Assembly (NCBI GenBank): GCA_964030785.1
Contig: OZ034979.1
Location: forward strand, 35,769,984 to 35,833,983
DNA length: 64,000 nucleotides
Direction of reading: 5' to 3'
From: Siderastrea siderea
Lineage: Eukaryota > Cnidaria > Anthozoa > Scleractinia > Rhizangiidae
The position numbers were made by a program, and so were the translations under genes. The notes under the pieces are model-generated. The model saw only the letters and a program-made list of their open reading frames with translations. It did no database searches and was not told where the DNA came from. Positions 34,361 to 47,548 of the stretch are shown here, one piece after another (the stretch's first letter is position 1; every line of letters begins with the position of its first letter).

Positions 34361-34507
34361 GTCTCATTAGCAGGAGGTGGAGGGAATTAACGGTAAACAC
34401 AACTATCGGAGTATGTTAAATAAACTGGTAGGGAATACATACATTTAAGTTGGAAATATCGTTTTTAATTCACTTCCAATTCACAGTCCAACACAGTGGA
34501 GTAACTT

Positions 34508-34651
34508 ACAGCGCTGGTGTTTTAAAGATACGCCGACATGATCTCGCGTGATTTTGCTTTGACTAGAAAGCATTCCAGAAGTCTTTTCTCGTTTCACAAA
34601 TGTTCAAAACATTCAATAAATATCCACAGGTTGTTAACTTTACTGTTTGCA
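34508..34651 (-). pseudogene. Exon-like block beta, copy 2
   Basis: An acceptor-like CAAACAG and a GTAAGTTACTCC donor are present. The frame matches the family (NVLNICETRKDFWNAF) but has an in-frame stop directly after that motif. Confidence 0.4.
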
Positions 34652-37600
34652 CAACTGTGGTGAAAGATTTGTATTGCATAACACATCTAGATCACACGCA
34701 CATATTGCATTAAACTCGCACGTGTCTATCAAATTGCTCTGATCCAATGCGCGTTAACAGCAAATCACAACTTGTGTTATGTTTTCATTATTCTCTCTCT
34801 TTGATATACAGAAGTGAAAATCGAAGAGAAAGAAAGAAGTAAAAACAAGTTCTTTCTCCATTTCAAATCGATAAAGATGCAGTAAATTACAGCTGATCTT
34901 AATTTGTCGTTTCGAGTGTCTTCAGGTTGTTCCAAAATCATTCCAGATGTCTACAACATGTAATTAGCATGTAACATGTAATTCATTGTTTATAAGATGC
35001 TGAAGTGGCGAAAGTTTCTTTCCTGGAGAAACATATTAGTTCTAATAGTTCCATTTATAATTATTGCATTCCGCATTCCTGCTGGGCATAATTCTCGCAT
35101 TGTTATCACTTTTGTCTTCTCTGATACAGCAATTAACACGTTTACTTATGTGACCGGACATGGTTTTAGTTGCCTGGTTAACAATCTGATGCTCCTCCAG
35201 AAAGAGCGTTAAGAAAATAGACAAGGGGTAAAACGAACGGCAGCGAATTCACAAGCGATTCTGCATGAATACAAACCTGCTTGTGAACACGTTCCTAGTG
35301 AGGCATCGGAGGTAAGAAAAATCGCGAGCAGCTTCACCCCATAGTCATCCACGTGACCCCTGACATGTCTGATATATACGGGCGGTGATTCGTTAACTCA
35401 TTAGCCGTCAAGTCTGCGAAAATCGATAACCCCATACAACCTGTCCTGTCCCGTCCCGCGACTGAAGCCGAGCTACATCATATTTTGCCGCACGCTGTTT
35501 TGCAGCGTTTTGTAACGCTAGATCGACGAAATGTTGTTACTGTAGTTAGGCACGACCCACAAACTTCTGGCTTTAAATCTTATCGTGCTTAACCTATGTT
35601 ATATGTATGAGATTGAACATCTAAATTTAAAAAATCGGTCCGCATGCGGACTTGGAATGAGTTAAACTTCTTGTGGCCTTAAACAAGTTCTGATAATGTT
35701 ATCTATACAAAATAGTGTGATTGCTATTAAAAAGTTAGAAAATACGCCTGTTAACGTGGTTTTCGCAGTGGTTTTAACACCTCTTTTCTGTCAGACGGCG
35801 ACTGGAGAAAGTTGTCTAGTTTCTATTTTTGTAGATAGCCCAACATCACATTGCGTGATTTTTTGTTTCGTTTTGGTCCAAGTGCATTCCAGAATTCTTG
35901 CCCTGTTTCACAGACGCCCGAAACATGCAACAAACATTTACAAGAACAAAGCACTTAGACTTAACTAGACTCTTCAGTTGTTTCCATAAGTCAGCCTCCA
36001 TAAGTCATGTAAGTCAACGTAATGAATTTTGAAAAAGAAATTTAGCCGTTTCCCAACTTTCCACATTTCAGTTGCTCCTCAATGCCGGGTCAGTGGTTTG
36101 CTTCGACTCTTCAGTTCTTCTGAAATATCTTGTTTTCATTTCCAATACAATAAGCTTAAGCAAGTGGACAGTTTGTTTCTTCATCCCTCCTGTATTGCTT
36201 ACTTAAGAGCTTATGTAATGTTATCCGACCACAAAACCACAGAAACTAGTTTACCGGCCCACCGTACGTAACACTTCTTCCTCCATGGAACTCAAGTAAG
36301 CCTAATAAGGCTTGTGCAAGCTTTAATCTAGTTGACTAAGATTACGCTGAATACTTTTCCTCAGTTGAATTTAAGCTAAAATTTTAATCAAAAAGGATTT
36401 TATTTTTCAGCGGTCCATGAACAGGAGAAAGAATAAGCAAGGGAGGGCCTTTCCTTTTTCCTTGAAAAAAAACAAACACTTGTTGAATAAGTTAAAGGAT
36501 CCTAGATTTAAAACACTAAACTAACCTTTTCCATTAGGAAAATCAGGACATCCTTGAGAATTCCCGCCATAAGAATAAGTATAGGTATAAGACTTAAATG
36601 GATTTCTCTCGGCTGGCAGTAAGATACCCAGTCACTTTGCAATTGATACTGCTTAGAGCATGATTGATTTCTTCTTAAAGCCTCACCTCAGTCGAAAAGA
36701 TCTCTTTTATCACAGACAGAAGACCCAAGCAAATCGGCAACTACTTGTCTAGCTAGTTTGTCGGCTATTTCAGTAGTTTTGCAGGATTATTCTGATGTCG
36801 GACTTTGAACCCTTGACCCAGATCACGCGCTTGATTTGCGTCAAACTGCGAAACCTTGTAAATGCCTTCGCAGACTTTTTAAACCTTTTGTGGTTTTTGG
36901 TCGGTGATCACAAAGTACTGTGTGATCTGTTATATAAGTCGGCGTTATGTAACGCATTATTTTAAATATTATCTTTTACTAGATGTAGTATGCTTATATC
37001 TACGAGAAAGTGAAACCGAAATTATGTTTTGTTACAAAACTGGTGGGTACATGAGCGGCGGTGATCTCATAAACAAGGAGGGGGGTGGGGTGGAAGAATT
37101 TAATAACGGTACGTGGCTAAGAGCCAATCACAGCTTGCGGCCGGTAAAACCGGACCGAGGGACTATATTAGCCTGTGAACGCGAACGTATTTCTGGCTGT
37201 CGTTTCGCTAGGAATACATACATTTGAGTTGGAAATATCGTTTTTAATTCACTTCCAAGTCACAGTCCAAAAAAAGTAGAGTAACTTACAGTGCCGAATG
37301 ATCTCGCGTGATTTTGCTTTGGCCAGAAAGCATTCCAGAACGTTCTTCTCTCGTTTCACAGATGTTCCATACGTTCAACAATAGATATCTACAAGTCATT
37401 AACTTTACTGTTTGCAGTCAACTGTGGTCAAAGATTCGCATTGCATAACACATCCAGATCACACGCACCTTATTTCACGGTCATTGCGTCAAATCGCGTG
37501 TCTATCAAATTGGTAATTAATCTAAGGCGCCTTAATCACACAAAGTGTCTTTACTATTCTTTCACTCTTTGATATACCTAAAGGAAAATCAAAGTTAAAA

Positions 37601-37789
37601 GAATTTAAAGTACAAACAAGAGTCGTGAAAAGTTTTTCTTATGGAGTAAATTACAGACGGTCGTGATTTGTCGTTACGAGTGACCGTCAGGTTGTTCCAC
37701 GAAAATCATTTCAGCTGTCCAAAACATGCAATTAACACTTTTTTTTGTCCTGGGGAAACATATCAATTCCGGTTCCATTTAGGGGCCAA

Positions 37790-38330
37790 CCACTTAACTT
37801 CTGAGGGGGGGGGGGGGGGGTTGGGTGATTTTGAAAAAAAAATCTTCTGCAAGTGCATATGTGTAAGAAAAAATTTCCTGCACAAGACTATTGTCCAAAA
37901 AAAATTCACGCACATACAGTGGGCGGGAAAAAGAATTCTGGCAAGATGTTTCCTGGGTTGACACATTGAACTTTATCAGCAGACTGTAAAGATATTAGCA
38001 TCTGGACTTGGGTAAGAGGGATTCTTTGCACAATGATGTTTCCCCCTCAGATGGCCTTTTCTTTACATTTATAGCACCTGTGGCTACTAATCTTGACACA
38101 TGTTTTCTGAACTTCAAGATCACGGCTGGTGTTGTGATTTGAAGAACAATGTTTTCAGTGCACTCTAAATCAAGAATGCCAGAATAGCTGTTGGAACATG
38201 AAGTAAACTTTATTAACTATCTATTTGACACAAAACTGGAATGAGTTCTCCTGTAACATTAGCCTGAACGCTTGTCAAGTAAACGTGTAGGGATAGGAGG
38301 TGTGTCTTTTAATGCAGAAAGTGTCGTATG
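37790..38330. repeat. Unclassified repeat with G16 run, left of the Gypsy element
   Basis: Starts ggggccaaccacttaacttc followed by a long G-run. It interrupts a repeat unit whose uninterrupted form is at about 48.6 kb. No coding region recognised. Confidence 0.4.
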
Positions 38331-38384
38331 CCTTGCATACTGTATGTATTCCCTCTCTTGTGGAATATTAGTATACAAGCTCGT

Positions 38385-38894
38385 TACGTCCATAGATACA
38401 AGGATTGTGTTCTACTGCGAGAGACGGATTTATCACTCGAGAAAGCAATTAAGCTATGCAGAATCACGGAACAATCCAAGGACCAATCAAAAGTATTCGA
38501 CTCGCCAACTGCTCAAGCTAGTAGCATTGACACTGTAAAGAAAACACGAGTACCAGTGGAAACGGAGAAAACAGATGATGTGAAGAGGATTGTCAAATGC
38601 AAATTTTGTGGATCGTCTCACAACAGAGGAAGCTGCCCGGCCTATGGAGCAACGTGTCACAAATGTTATGGGCGAAACCACTATGCGCGCTGCTGCCTGA
38701 AATCGAGAAGTAACATCGAAGAAAGACGAGTTCGTCACGTGCAAGTAGAAGCCAATGAAGAAAATGAATTGTTGGAGGGACTGTACATCGAAGAAATTCA
38801 AGGTAGCACTAGAAGGAACATTCAGTCAGATTTACTCGTTAATAACACTCCTGTAACTTTCAAACTTGATATACAGGTGCGGAATGTAATGTAA
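38385..38894 (+). pseudogene. Gypsy gag C-terminus with zinc knuckles and start of protease
   Basis: LLRETDLSLEKAIKLCRITE matches the end of retroviral-type gag. Two knuckles follow: CKFCGSSHNRGSC (Cx2Cx3Hx4C, one residue short) and CHKCYGRNHYARCC (canonical Cx2Cx4Hx4C), which would bind element RNA. The protease begins VNNTPVTFKLD and is then frameshifted by an extra AT dinucleotide at the active-site Asp (about 38868-38875), ending the frame at 38892-38894. Confidence 0.8.
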
Positions 38895-39445
38895 TGTCTA
38901 TGCATTTGGCCAGTGAGTTAAATGCTCGGATAGAACCAACGAGCATGTTACTTAAATCGCTCTGTGGGCACCAGTTAGATACTGTGGGCAAATGTGTTCT
39001 TGACACAAAGACAAATGAGGCCACGGGTTCAACGCCCCTAGAGTATTATGTTATCAGGGATAATGTGAGATCTCTCCTGGGTTTAGAATTATGTTTAGCC
39101 TTAAAGCTAATCACTTTGAATGACACCGTAGAGCAAATAGGTCTCAGTATTGAAGAGCTGCAACAAAAGCCTACCATTTTGGATGAGTTTACGGATGTTT
39201 TTGAAGGTTTAGGATGTGTAGAGAGTGAATACAACATTAGATTGAAGGCTGATAGTCACCCTACTATTCAACCACACAGAAATGTTCCCCTTAGATTAAG
39301 GGATAAACTCAAAGCGACTCTTGATGATTTAGAAAGAAAAGATATTATCACTAAGGTAGAAGAATCGGTTGATTGGGTCAGTAATTTAGTTATAGTTGAA
39401 AAACCAAACAATACCCTGAGATTATGCTTAGACCCACCCGATTGA
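38884..39445 (+). pseudogene. Gypsy protease remainder and RT N-terminus
   Basis: Continues the protease after the frameshift, then LDEFTDVFEGLGCVESEYNI, the linker before RT, and RT motifs up to LRLCLD. A one-base loss near 39432 shifts the frame so that it ends at a TGA. Confidence 0.8.
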
Positions 39446-40911
39446 ACCAGGCCAAAGAACGGGAGGATTTCAAACCCCCAAGCTTTGAAACGATTTCAAA
39501 CACACTTAATGGTTGCAAGGTTTTCTCAGTCGTTGACATGTCAAACTGTTATTGGCACCAAAAGCTTACAGAAAAATCTTCATTTCTTTGTACTTTCAAC
39601 TCTCCTTTTGGCAGATACCGATTTAAAAGAATGCCATTTGGTATTTCATGTGCAAGTGAAGTGGCACAAAAAATGGTTGAGAAACATTTTGGTGATATCT
39701 CAGGAGCATTACCAGTTTTTGACGATATTATCATAGGAGGTAAAAATGAACAAGAACATGATTTGATCCTCCGCAAAGTTCTGACAAGAGCAAGAGAACG
39801 TAATATCAAGTTCAACCGTGACAAAATCCAATTTCGTGTTAACCAAGTCAAATATATGGGTGAAGTTGTTGGTGAATTGGGATTTTCACCTGACCCAGAT
39901 AAAATTTCCGCTATTTATATTATGCCTACCCCTTCATGCAAACAAGACCTACAAAGGTTACTAGGCATGATCAATTATCTTGGCAAGTATATTCCCAACA
40001 TGTCGGAATTAACTGCCCCATTGCGATCCCTACTCAAGGGTGATGTACCCTGGGCTCGGTTTCCTGAGCATGACACTGCACTGAGTACTGCACTGAGTAG
40101 TGCACCTGTTTTGCACTTTTATGACACAACTTTACCAACCACCCTCCAAGTTGATGCCAGCAAAAGTGGCTTAGGAGCATGCTTGATGCAACATGGCCAA
40201 CCAGTTGCATATGCCTCCCGTGCCTTGTCAAATTCAGAGATATATTACGCCCCAAAAGAAAAAGAGATGTTGGCAATCGTTTTTGGGTGTGAGAGGTTTA
40301 ACATGTACACTCATGGGGCAAAAGTTGAAGTGAACTCTGACCATAAGCCTCTCGAAAATATCTGTAAAAAGCCTCTATTCAAGATACCTCCCCGCTTACA
40401 AAGAATGAGGCTACGTTTGCAGAAGTACAATATCAAAGTTAGGTATGTTCCAGGGAAGTTCCTTTACATTGCTGACACCCTCTCCAGGGCATGCGGGGAG
40501 TCCCATATCCCCAATGACAATGACATGCATCAAGACATGGAGTACTTTATTCATAGTGTCGTGTCCAATCTTCCAATCTCAGATGTTAAGTTGAAGGAAG
40601 TGCGGGAATTTAATAGCGATGACCCTATCATGCAGATGTTACACTGGTACTCCATGGAGGGTTTGCCTCACCATAAACGTGATGTACCCCCACCTCTAAA
40701 GTCCTTTTGGAATGTGCGAAATGATATTCATGTAATAGATGGAATTTTACTCAAGAATAATAGGCTTGTTATCCCATCTGCATGGAGAAAAGGTATTCTC
40801 CAAAAATTACATTTAAGTCACTGCGGGATCGAGAAAAGCAAAGCTAATGCCCGCATGACAGTATTTTGGCCAGGCATGACAAAAGATCTCGAAGAGATGG
40901 TATCCAGCTGA
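39424..40911 (+). pseudogene. Gypsy reverse transcriptase, RNase H and integrase zinc finger
   Basis: RT fingers/palm with MPFGISCA and the catalytic VFDDIIIGG, thumb LLGMINYLGKYIP, RNase H with LQVDASKSGLGACL and YAPKEKEMLAIVFG, and DHKPLE. Then the integrase HHCC finger: the two His (LHLSHCGIEK) are present, but the first Cys position is a TGA at 40909-40911. Confidence 0.88.
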
Positions 40912-40920
40912 AAAAAATGC

Positions 40921-41898
40921 ATGAAATATCAGAGCAAACAACCCAAGGAACCCATGCAAACTCGAGATATCCCACTATTAATACCATGGCAGGTAGTTGC
41001 ATCAGATATATTAGAACACAAAAATCAACACTATCTTGTGGTCATTGATTATTATTCAAAGTATGTTGAAGCTCTCAGGCTTAAAGGCAAAACTAGTCGC
41101 GATGTCATCCAATGTCTAAGTGAAATTTTTTCCAGACATGGACACCCACAAACTCTGGTTGCAGATAACATGCCCTACAACTCTAGAGAAATGAGGCAGT
41201 ACGCTTCAAAGTGTGGCATACATGTCACAACAATCAGTCCCACTTATAGCCAGTCAAATGGCCTTGCAGAAAAGGCAGTTCACATTGTTAAAAACTTGTT
41301 AAGGAAGGAATGCAACCTGAACGCAGGACTCGTGGAATATCGCAACACGCCAATTAGTAATTTTCCTTATACACCTAATCAAATGTTGTTCAGCCGGCAA
41401 ATTCGTACGAGGGTTCCTGTCCACCCTGTAGTGTTGGTGCCACAAGTTTGTCGAGCTGTTCCTTTATTACTTGAAAAGCGTCAAGCAAAGTACAAGGAAT
41501 TCTGTGATAGAGGCTCCAAACCATTGCCCCCACTTAAGGAAGGGGATAGTGTAAGGTTCAAGAAACCGGGTGAGAAACACTTAGCGCCTGCTTTAGTTAA
41601 GGGTGAACATGAGACCCCCAGATCTTATGTGATTACTGATGGGGCGGGGAAGGAGTACAGTAGAAACAGACGCCAAATTCATCTTACTCATGAACCATTC
41701 ACTACTATTAGTGAGTATCTAAGCGAGGAGTCAGAATCTGTAACTGACCAATTTGATGTAAACTTACCTAATGTAAGTACAGAATCCCGTGCTGACTTAG
41801 AACCCACAACCACCGATACCGATGTGTCATCAGGTCTACGACGCTCTGCACGGGTTAGGTCTGTTCCAAGTTGGCATAAGGGCTATGTCATGTACTAA
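40921..41898 (+). pseudogene. Gypsy integrase core and C-terminus
   Basis: The DDE core is recognisable: VASDILEHKN (first Asp), VADNMPYNS (second Asp), GLAEKAVHIVKN (Glu). The C-terminal DNA-binding part has KKPGEKHLAPALVKGEHETP. The frame ends SVPSWHKGYVMY at 41898. This segment itself is uninterrupted. Confidence 0.85.
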
Positions 41899-42007
41899 TG
41901 ACGACTTGTAATCAAAGGCTTACTAACAGTTGAATTATTTACTTATTCCAGTTTCACTAGTAATAATATAACATTGTCAAGAGAATTAGCTAGCTTGGGA
42001 AAGGGGA

Positions 42008-42143
42008 TGTTATGATTGGTTGTCCTGTGTAATTGCTGTTATCACATGATTTGTCTTAATCACGTGCCATGTAATTTCACTTCAGAATAAACTCTTGTTG
42101 AAGGCAAACGTGTATTAATTATCTATCTCAACAAATCATAACA
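42008..42143 (+). mobile_element. 3' LTR of the Gypsy element
   Basis: 136 bp, begins TGTTATGATTGG and ends CAAATCATAACA (inverted TG...CA ends). AATAAA at 42086-42091. A purine tract lies immediately before. Unusually short for an LTR. Confidence 0.72.
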
Positions 42144-42839
42144 GATAGTTTTACCCAAGGTTTGTTTGTTGTACAGTAACTTCAAGTTGGGTATGAACAC
42201 AATAATTCAAAAGAAGATGCGCTCAGAACTAACCTTTCTCCATCTGGTAATTTGCCAAAAGGAACTAATTTGAGTTACTTCACAGCCAGGTTTCGGCCAA
42301 AAGCTCACATGAATTTCTCTCAGCTGAAAAAAAAAATGAAGTACCGTCCAAACTCTGATCTAACAAACCCCTTTATAAAGAAGTCCTCGGTATTAGTTAC
42401 AGCAAAATTCATTAAACAGAACCCCGATAAAACGAAGGGCGGGATAACAAAAATCTCCGTTATGACGAACACAATCCAACTTGTCTGGTTTATAGTTTTG
42501 TTGATACGCCTAATTGATATCGCGTTGTTCGTGCCATTTCCGATGTTTGTTCAAGAGATTATAAGCATGTACAAGTTACTAACTTCACCGTTTGCAGCAA
42601 GCTGTGACAAAAGGTTGCTGCCTAGGGAAACATTCGTCCTGGTAATTTTATTACACTACATTGCACATCCTTCCTGCGCATGAAGTCCTTAGTACCTTTT
42701 TGTGAGCTATGTTACAAATAATTTGTAAGTTATTGGCTTTCATTATTTTTAGTGGTGCCGCAGGCCATAGGCGAAATAACTGTGTATACATGTAAATGCA
42801 TGCACTCAAGATGACAAATTTTTGTACAGGTGACTAATT

Positions 42840-43201
42840 AGGGAGTTTAAGCAACCACCATGGCGACGGCAACGAGAACTTCAAGACACAATAGACTTTA
42901 ATGAGCAGAACAGTGACTCTGCACCTGCGTTAGACATTCTGGTAAATTTCTTTGCCGTCCTCTGCAAAACGACAACGTGAAATGACCAGTTTTAAGTGCT
43001 TTTTGGAAACACACGACGGTGAATTTTCATTTCTCTTACCGTAAGTGAGCGCCATTCCTGCGAATTCAGTTCCCAGACAGTTCGGTCACATTCGACAAGT
43101 TAGACGAGTTGGAATAATTGCGAAATAGAATAAAAGAACCGAAAACCACAATTTCAATGACGTTTTCCTCTGCGTTGCCGTCGTCCTTGCTTAAAGTCCC
43201 T
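42840..43201. mobile_element. MITE, 362 bp
   Basis: Left agggagtttaagcaaccacc and inverted right agggactttaagcaaggacg pair into cgacggcaacg. Interior non-coding. No clear target duplication. Confidence 0.7.
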
Positions 43202-44270
43202 GTTTACGACCGCTCACAGAACTAACGGTTCTCCTGGAACTACGACCTTCTCAGACATGGAGAATGATAATGTGAACCACTCTGAATTTGTGAACGAAAA
43301 TGGTGTTTAAACATGTTGTTATTTTGAAAAATACTTTTGTAGTTTTTAATATGTATTTTAGCTCCTGATTTTAGTCACTTCTTTACGATACCTTCTACCT
43401 CGATCGCGTAATATAATTCTTCACCTGCTGGAGCAATTTATAGGCAGCTTTTTTTCTTCTGAGGCGCCGCACCATTCAAAATAACGAACAAGGTTATTGG
43501 TTTCTATGAATTATGTATAGAGCCTTGATAGAATTTCAGGAAAAATTGTGATTTGTGATACTGTGCGATCCTTTTTCACCTCCTTGTGTGGCCTTGTCCT
43601 ACGGCAAAATTAAACTAAGTCAGACGGCATTGGCAGGATTTAGTTTTTGTTTATACCTGCTGCTGTTATAATCTTCCGTTAAAAATAAAGAAATTAAAGT
43701 TCTACGAGAGAAATACCCACAAAAGGTCGAAAAGTTTGTCCTTTTAAATTTACTTTCACTGTGAGTAAAGATGGAATAAATTACAGAGCGCCAGTGATTT
43801 CAAAACGCGTGGGCGGGACCTTGTGTAACCTTGTATGATTTTGTCTTGGTATTACATGTAAAGCATTACAGAATTCTTGATCCTTGACACAGATGTTTTA
43901 AACGCGCATTTTTCTCGTTAATAACAGCCACATTGGAATATGGCGGGATCGTTTTTGCATTGATAGAGTCTTGAAACGATCTTCATTTTAAGAAAAATCA
44001 ACCTGTTCCTTATATTGTGTTAAACTGGACACCAACAGGGAACAGGGCAGTAAAACAGACTAAAACGACTAGTGGAGGCGAATGTTTGAAAAGGAGAGAA
44101 GATCATCAGATTCACTCTCCCTTACTACGTTCGTCCGAATGAAAAATACTTTCCTTCTAATTCGGACATAGCTAGAAAAACACAGACAATTATATAAAGA
44201 CAACAACAGCAAATAAAAGTTTGGTAGCTTTTTTCAGGTTAAGCAAGCTCTGGAAATAACGAAGAAAGTG
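43202..44270. other. Interruption of the repeat array, no gene recognised
   Basis: Sequence here does not match the ~3-kb units. No domain-bearing frame seen. Confidence 0.4.
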
Positions 44271-44279
44271 CTAACGAAA

Positions 44280-44690
44280 TTGTTACCTCGAAAACGCTGC
44301 TGGTCGTCGTTGCTAGTACGAGAAATAGTCGTAGAAGCAGTAGAACTTGCAATATCGATTTGAACTTGCCATCTGCTTTTTCTTCCTTGAGTCTTTCTCT
44401 TGAGCTCTTTTTAAGTCGCTTTTTATCTTCAGAATTGTCCGCTAATTCCTGTTGCTTTTGAGCAACAAGCCAGCCCGCGTCACTTTTGTCGGCTAACCTA
44501 ATAAGTTTTTGCCGCTTACGAACGAGCTCTAAAAATGTTTCCAAAGACTTTTGGACCTCTGCGTGTTCTCCTTTCTTAATGGAATCAAGAGTAAATGAAT
44601 TGTGATCATTAAATTCGGCCCAAAAACTGTTTCTTGTTACCTTCGAATTTCAGCTTTTTCGCCTCTACCTCCCGTTTATACTTTCTATAT
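44280..44690 (-). pseudogene. Transposon-associated lysine-rich protein fragment
   Basis: The minus strand has AKKLKFEGNKKQF, then (after a one-base shift) WAEFNDHNSFTLDSIKKGEH, VRKRQKLIRLADKSDAGW and a Lys/Glu-rich stretch DNSEDKKRLKKSSRERLKEE. The pattern GN-x-x-QF ... RQKLIR-x-AD-x-S-x-x-GW recalls a protein family I associate with cnidarian mobile elements, usually followed by a zinc knuckle. That recall is from memory and unverified. At least one frameshift (T-run near 44634) and probably another after GKFKS. Confidence 0.5.
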
Positions 44691-46591
44691 TACATGTCTA
44701 TGCGTTACTTGGCGTCCAAGGAAACTGTAAGCTGTGAGTAAGCTGTTCCTTGTAATTACTCGTGGTATCAAACATATCAGTGACCTTCAGTTACTGTAAC
44801 GTAAACATGAATGCAAGGAACGTTTTGAATGATTACCTTTTATTCAGAGCGTCTGTGTCTTGAAAATAAGAGACTGATCTACCCTGTTGTAATTACGGTA
44901 AATTGAGTCATTGATATCTTTCTTCGCAAAGATAATGAACTATTCTACTTATTCTACCATAAGATCGCATCCCTACTGGGAATAATTATCGCATTGTTAT
45001 TCCTTTTTAATCCGTTAGGACAGCAATTAACAAGTTTATATAGCTTAATTATTTATGTAACTTATGTATACCGGACATGGTTTTAGTTACCTGGTTACAA
45101 TCTGATGCTCCTTCGTAAAGAGCGTTCAGAAAGTAGACATGGGATACAACGAACGACAGCGATTTTCTCCAGCGATTCTGGTCGGAGACTTGCTTGTGAA
45201 CAGGTTCTTAATTAGTGAGGCAAAGGAGGCAAGAAAAATCCTAAGCTGCTTCGCCCTAATCGTACAATCTGATAGGAGCGGCGATTCTTTGAATGATTCG
45301 CCATCGAGTCTGCGACAATCGCCCGCGGCAATAAGCATAAGATAACCGTAGTAACATGTCCTCTCCCGCGACTGAGGCCGAGCTAAATGGTGTTTTCCCG
45401 CACGCTGTTTCGCAGCGCTTTGTGCCGCTAGGTCGGCGAAACGTATGAGAATGAAAATCTAAAATTTAAAAATCTGTCCGCATGCAAACTTGGAATGAGC
45501 TCAACTTTTTGTGGCCCGAAACAAGTTCTGATAATGTTATCCTTAACGAGCCACACGTTCTTAGCAACCTAAAAAAAGTTGGACATCCAGCTGAGATAGG
45601 TGACTTTTAATAGTGTGATTGCTATTAAAATGTTAGAAAATACGATTGTTAAAGTGGTTTTCGCAGTGGTTTTAACATCAGTCTCTGTTTAGTCACAGAC
45701 GGCGCCTGGAGAAACTTGTCTAGTTGCTAGTTTTGTAGATAGCCCAACATCACATTGCGTGATTTTTTATTTCGTTTTGGTCCGAAAGCATTCCAGAATT
45801 CCTGCCCTGTTTCACGACCACAGACGCCCGAAACATGCAACAAACATTTACAAGTATGAAGCACTCAGACTTAACGAGACTCTTCAGTTGTTTCCATGAG
45901 TCAGCATACCAGTAATGAGCATTGAAGAAGAAATTTAGCCTTTTCCCAACTTTCCACATTTCAGTTGCTCCTCAATGCCGGGTCTGTGGTTTGCATCGGC
46001 TCTTAGCTGTTCCGTTCTTCTGAAATATCTTGTTTGCATTTCCAATGCAATAAGCTTAAGCAAGTGGGCATTTTGTTTCTTTATCCTGCCTGTATACGTA
46101 ATCTTATCCGACCGCAAAACCTCGTAAATTTACCGGCCCACCGTCCGTTACACTCACTTCTTCCTCCTAACTCAAGTAAACCTTATAAAGCTTGTGCAAG
46201 CTTTAATCTAGTTAACTAAGATTATGCTGAATACTTTTCCTCAGTTTCATTTAAGCTGCAATTTTAATCAAAAAGGAAATTTTTTCAGCGGTCCATGAAC
46301 AGGAGAAAGAATAAGCAAGGGAGGCAAACAATTGTTGAATAAGTCAAAAGATGCTAGATTTAAAACACTTAACTAACCTTTTCCATTAGGAATATGATAT
46401 CCTTGAGATTTCCCGCCGTAAGAAATAAATGGATTTCCCTCAGCTGGCAGTAAGTTACCAAGTCACCGTTCCAATCGATACTATTCAGTGCATGACTGAT
46501 TTCTCCTTAAAAACTAACTTCAGTTGAAAGGATCTTTTTGTTTTGTTATCACAGACAGAGCCCGAAGCAAATCAGCAATTACTTGTCTAGT

Positions 46592-47548
46592 TGCGTTCGA
46601 CGATAGGAGAACGCAACCCTGAATCCGGAGTGAAACCCGGCCGGAGTGAAATCGAGATTTTCTCTGTAGTGGATGGATGGTGGATGGAAGGTGGATGGAC
46701 GGACACCAATTTAGCCCCCCCCCCCCCCCCCCCGCCGCCCCGAAGATTTTTGCAGGGGCATAACCTCGGCCGGGAACTGGTGTATTCATGGAACCAAATG
46801 ACCTGCGAAGAACCTTGTTTCGAACGAGGGAAGTTCCAGGCTCGAGAAAGCAACCTTTCGCCCAAGGAGTTATTGTAAATCGTTGGTCGAAGTCTTAGAG
46901 AAGTATGCACGACTCCTTGGTACATATGTCAACCTGCAGTTCGCCGTTCAGCTGGCATTCTAACCTTCTCGCCTTCTATGAAGAACCACTCGGCATACAA
47001 CATTCAAATTTATATGTCCGTGAAAGAAACACGCTATTTAAATTTACTTGATACTCAAATCATTTCTCTCACGAACAATGCCTTGGCACTTTTAAATTTA
47101 GAAATCGCGTTGTCTGCTTATTTCGGAAATCGACGTTTATCAACGAAGCCGCGAACTAAAAGAGTTTGAGAGGACCATTGCGGGAATATTTTTGGAGGTT
47201 ATCAAATGTAAAGAGTTCAACGGTAGTTGTAACATTTCAGGTTAGTTCTGTATTTACACGTGAAACTTTCGATGAGTACATACAACATGATACTAGCGGT
47301 CATGTAACTAAATATGTCCGCCTGAAAAATAACATATGTCACGCAACTTTTTTATTTTAAGATTTACATTACATGTATTTCACATCTGACAATCTTCGAT
47401 TGCTTTAAATCCTTTTCTATTTATAATTTAACTATGAAAATATATCAACTAACAACAACCCAGGGGAAGGGTCGAGAAAGATCAGAAAGCTGAGGAGACT
47501 CTTTCTTTCCCTAATTTCGGTGTCGACAAGGGTTGCAGTCGAACGCAC
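46592..47548. mobile_element. ~0.96-kb insertion in a repeat unit with short inverted ends
   Basis: TGCGTTCGAC at the left is inverted at the right (gtcgaacgca), with ctagtt-like sequence on both sides. The neighbouring unit near 33.7 kb reads uninterrupted through tctagtttttaggc. It includes a C20 run. No transposase seen. Confidence 0.5.

Larger units (their letters stand above)
38385..42143 (+). mobile_element. 5'-truncated, decayed Ty3/Gypsy LTR retrotransposon
   Basis: Order is gag tail with zinc knuckles, protease, reverse transcriptase, RNase H, integrase, then a polypurine tract (gggaaagggga) and a 3' LTR. RNase H before integrase identifies Ty3/Gypsy. I find no 5' LTR or gag start, so it is truncated. 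At least two frameshifts and one nonsense codon disable pol. Confidence 0.9.

Noticed and set aside
34997..35212. Hydrophobic 71-codon frame starting MLKWRKFLSW
   Set aside because: The same stretch in other array units is shifted or interrupted; no conserved frame, so probably chance within the repeat.
37660..38400. 5' LTR of the Gypsy element
   Set aside because: No sequence matching TGTTATGATTGG...CATAACA was found upstream; the element appears truncated.
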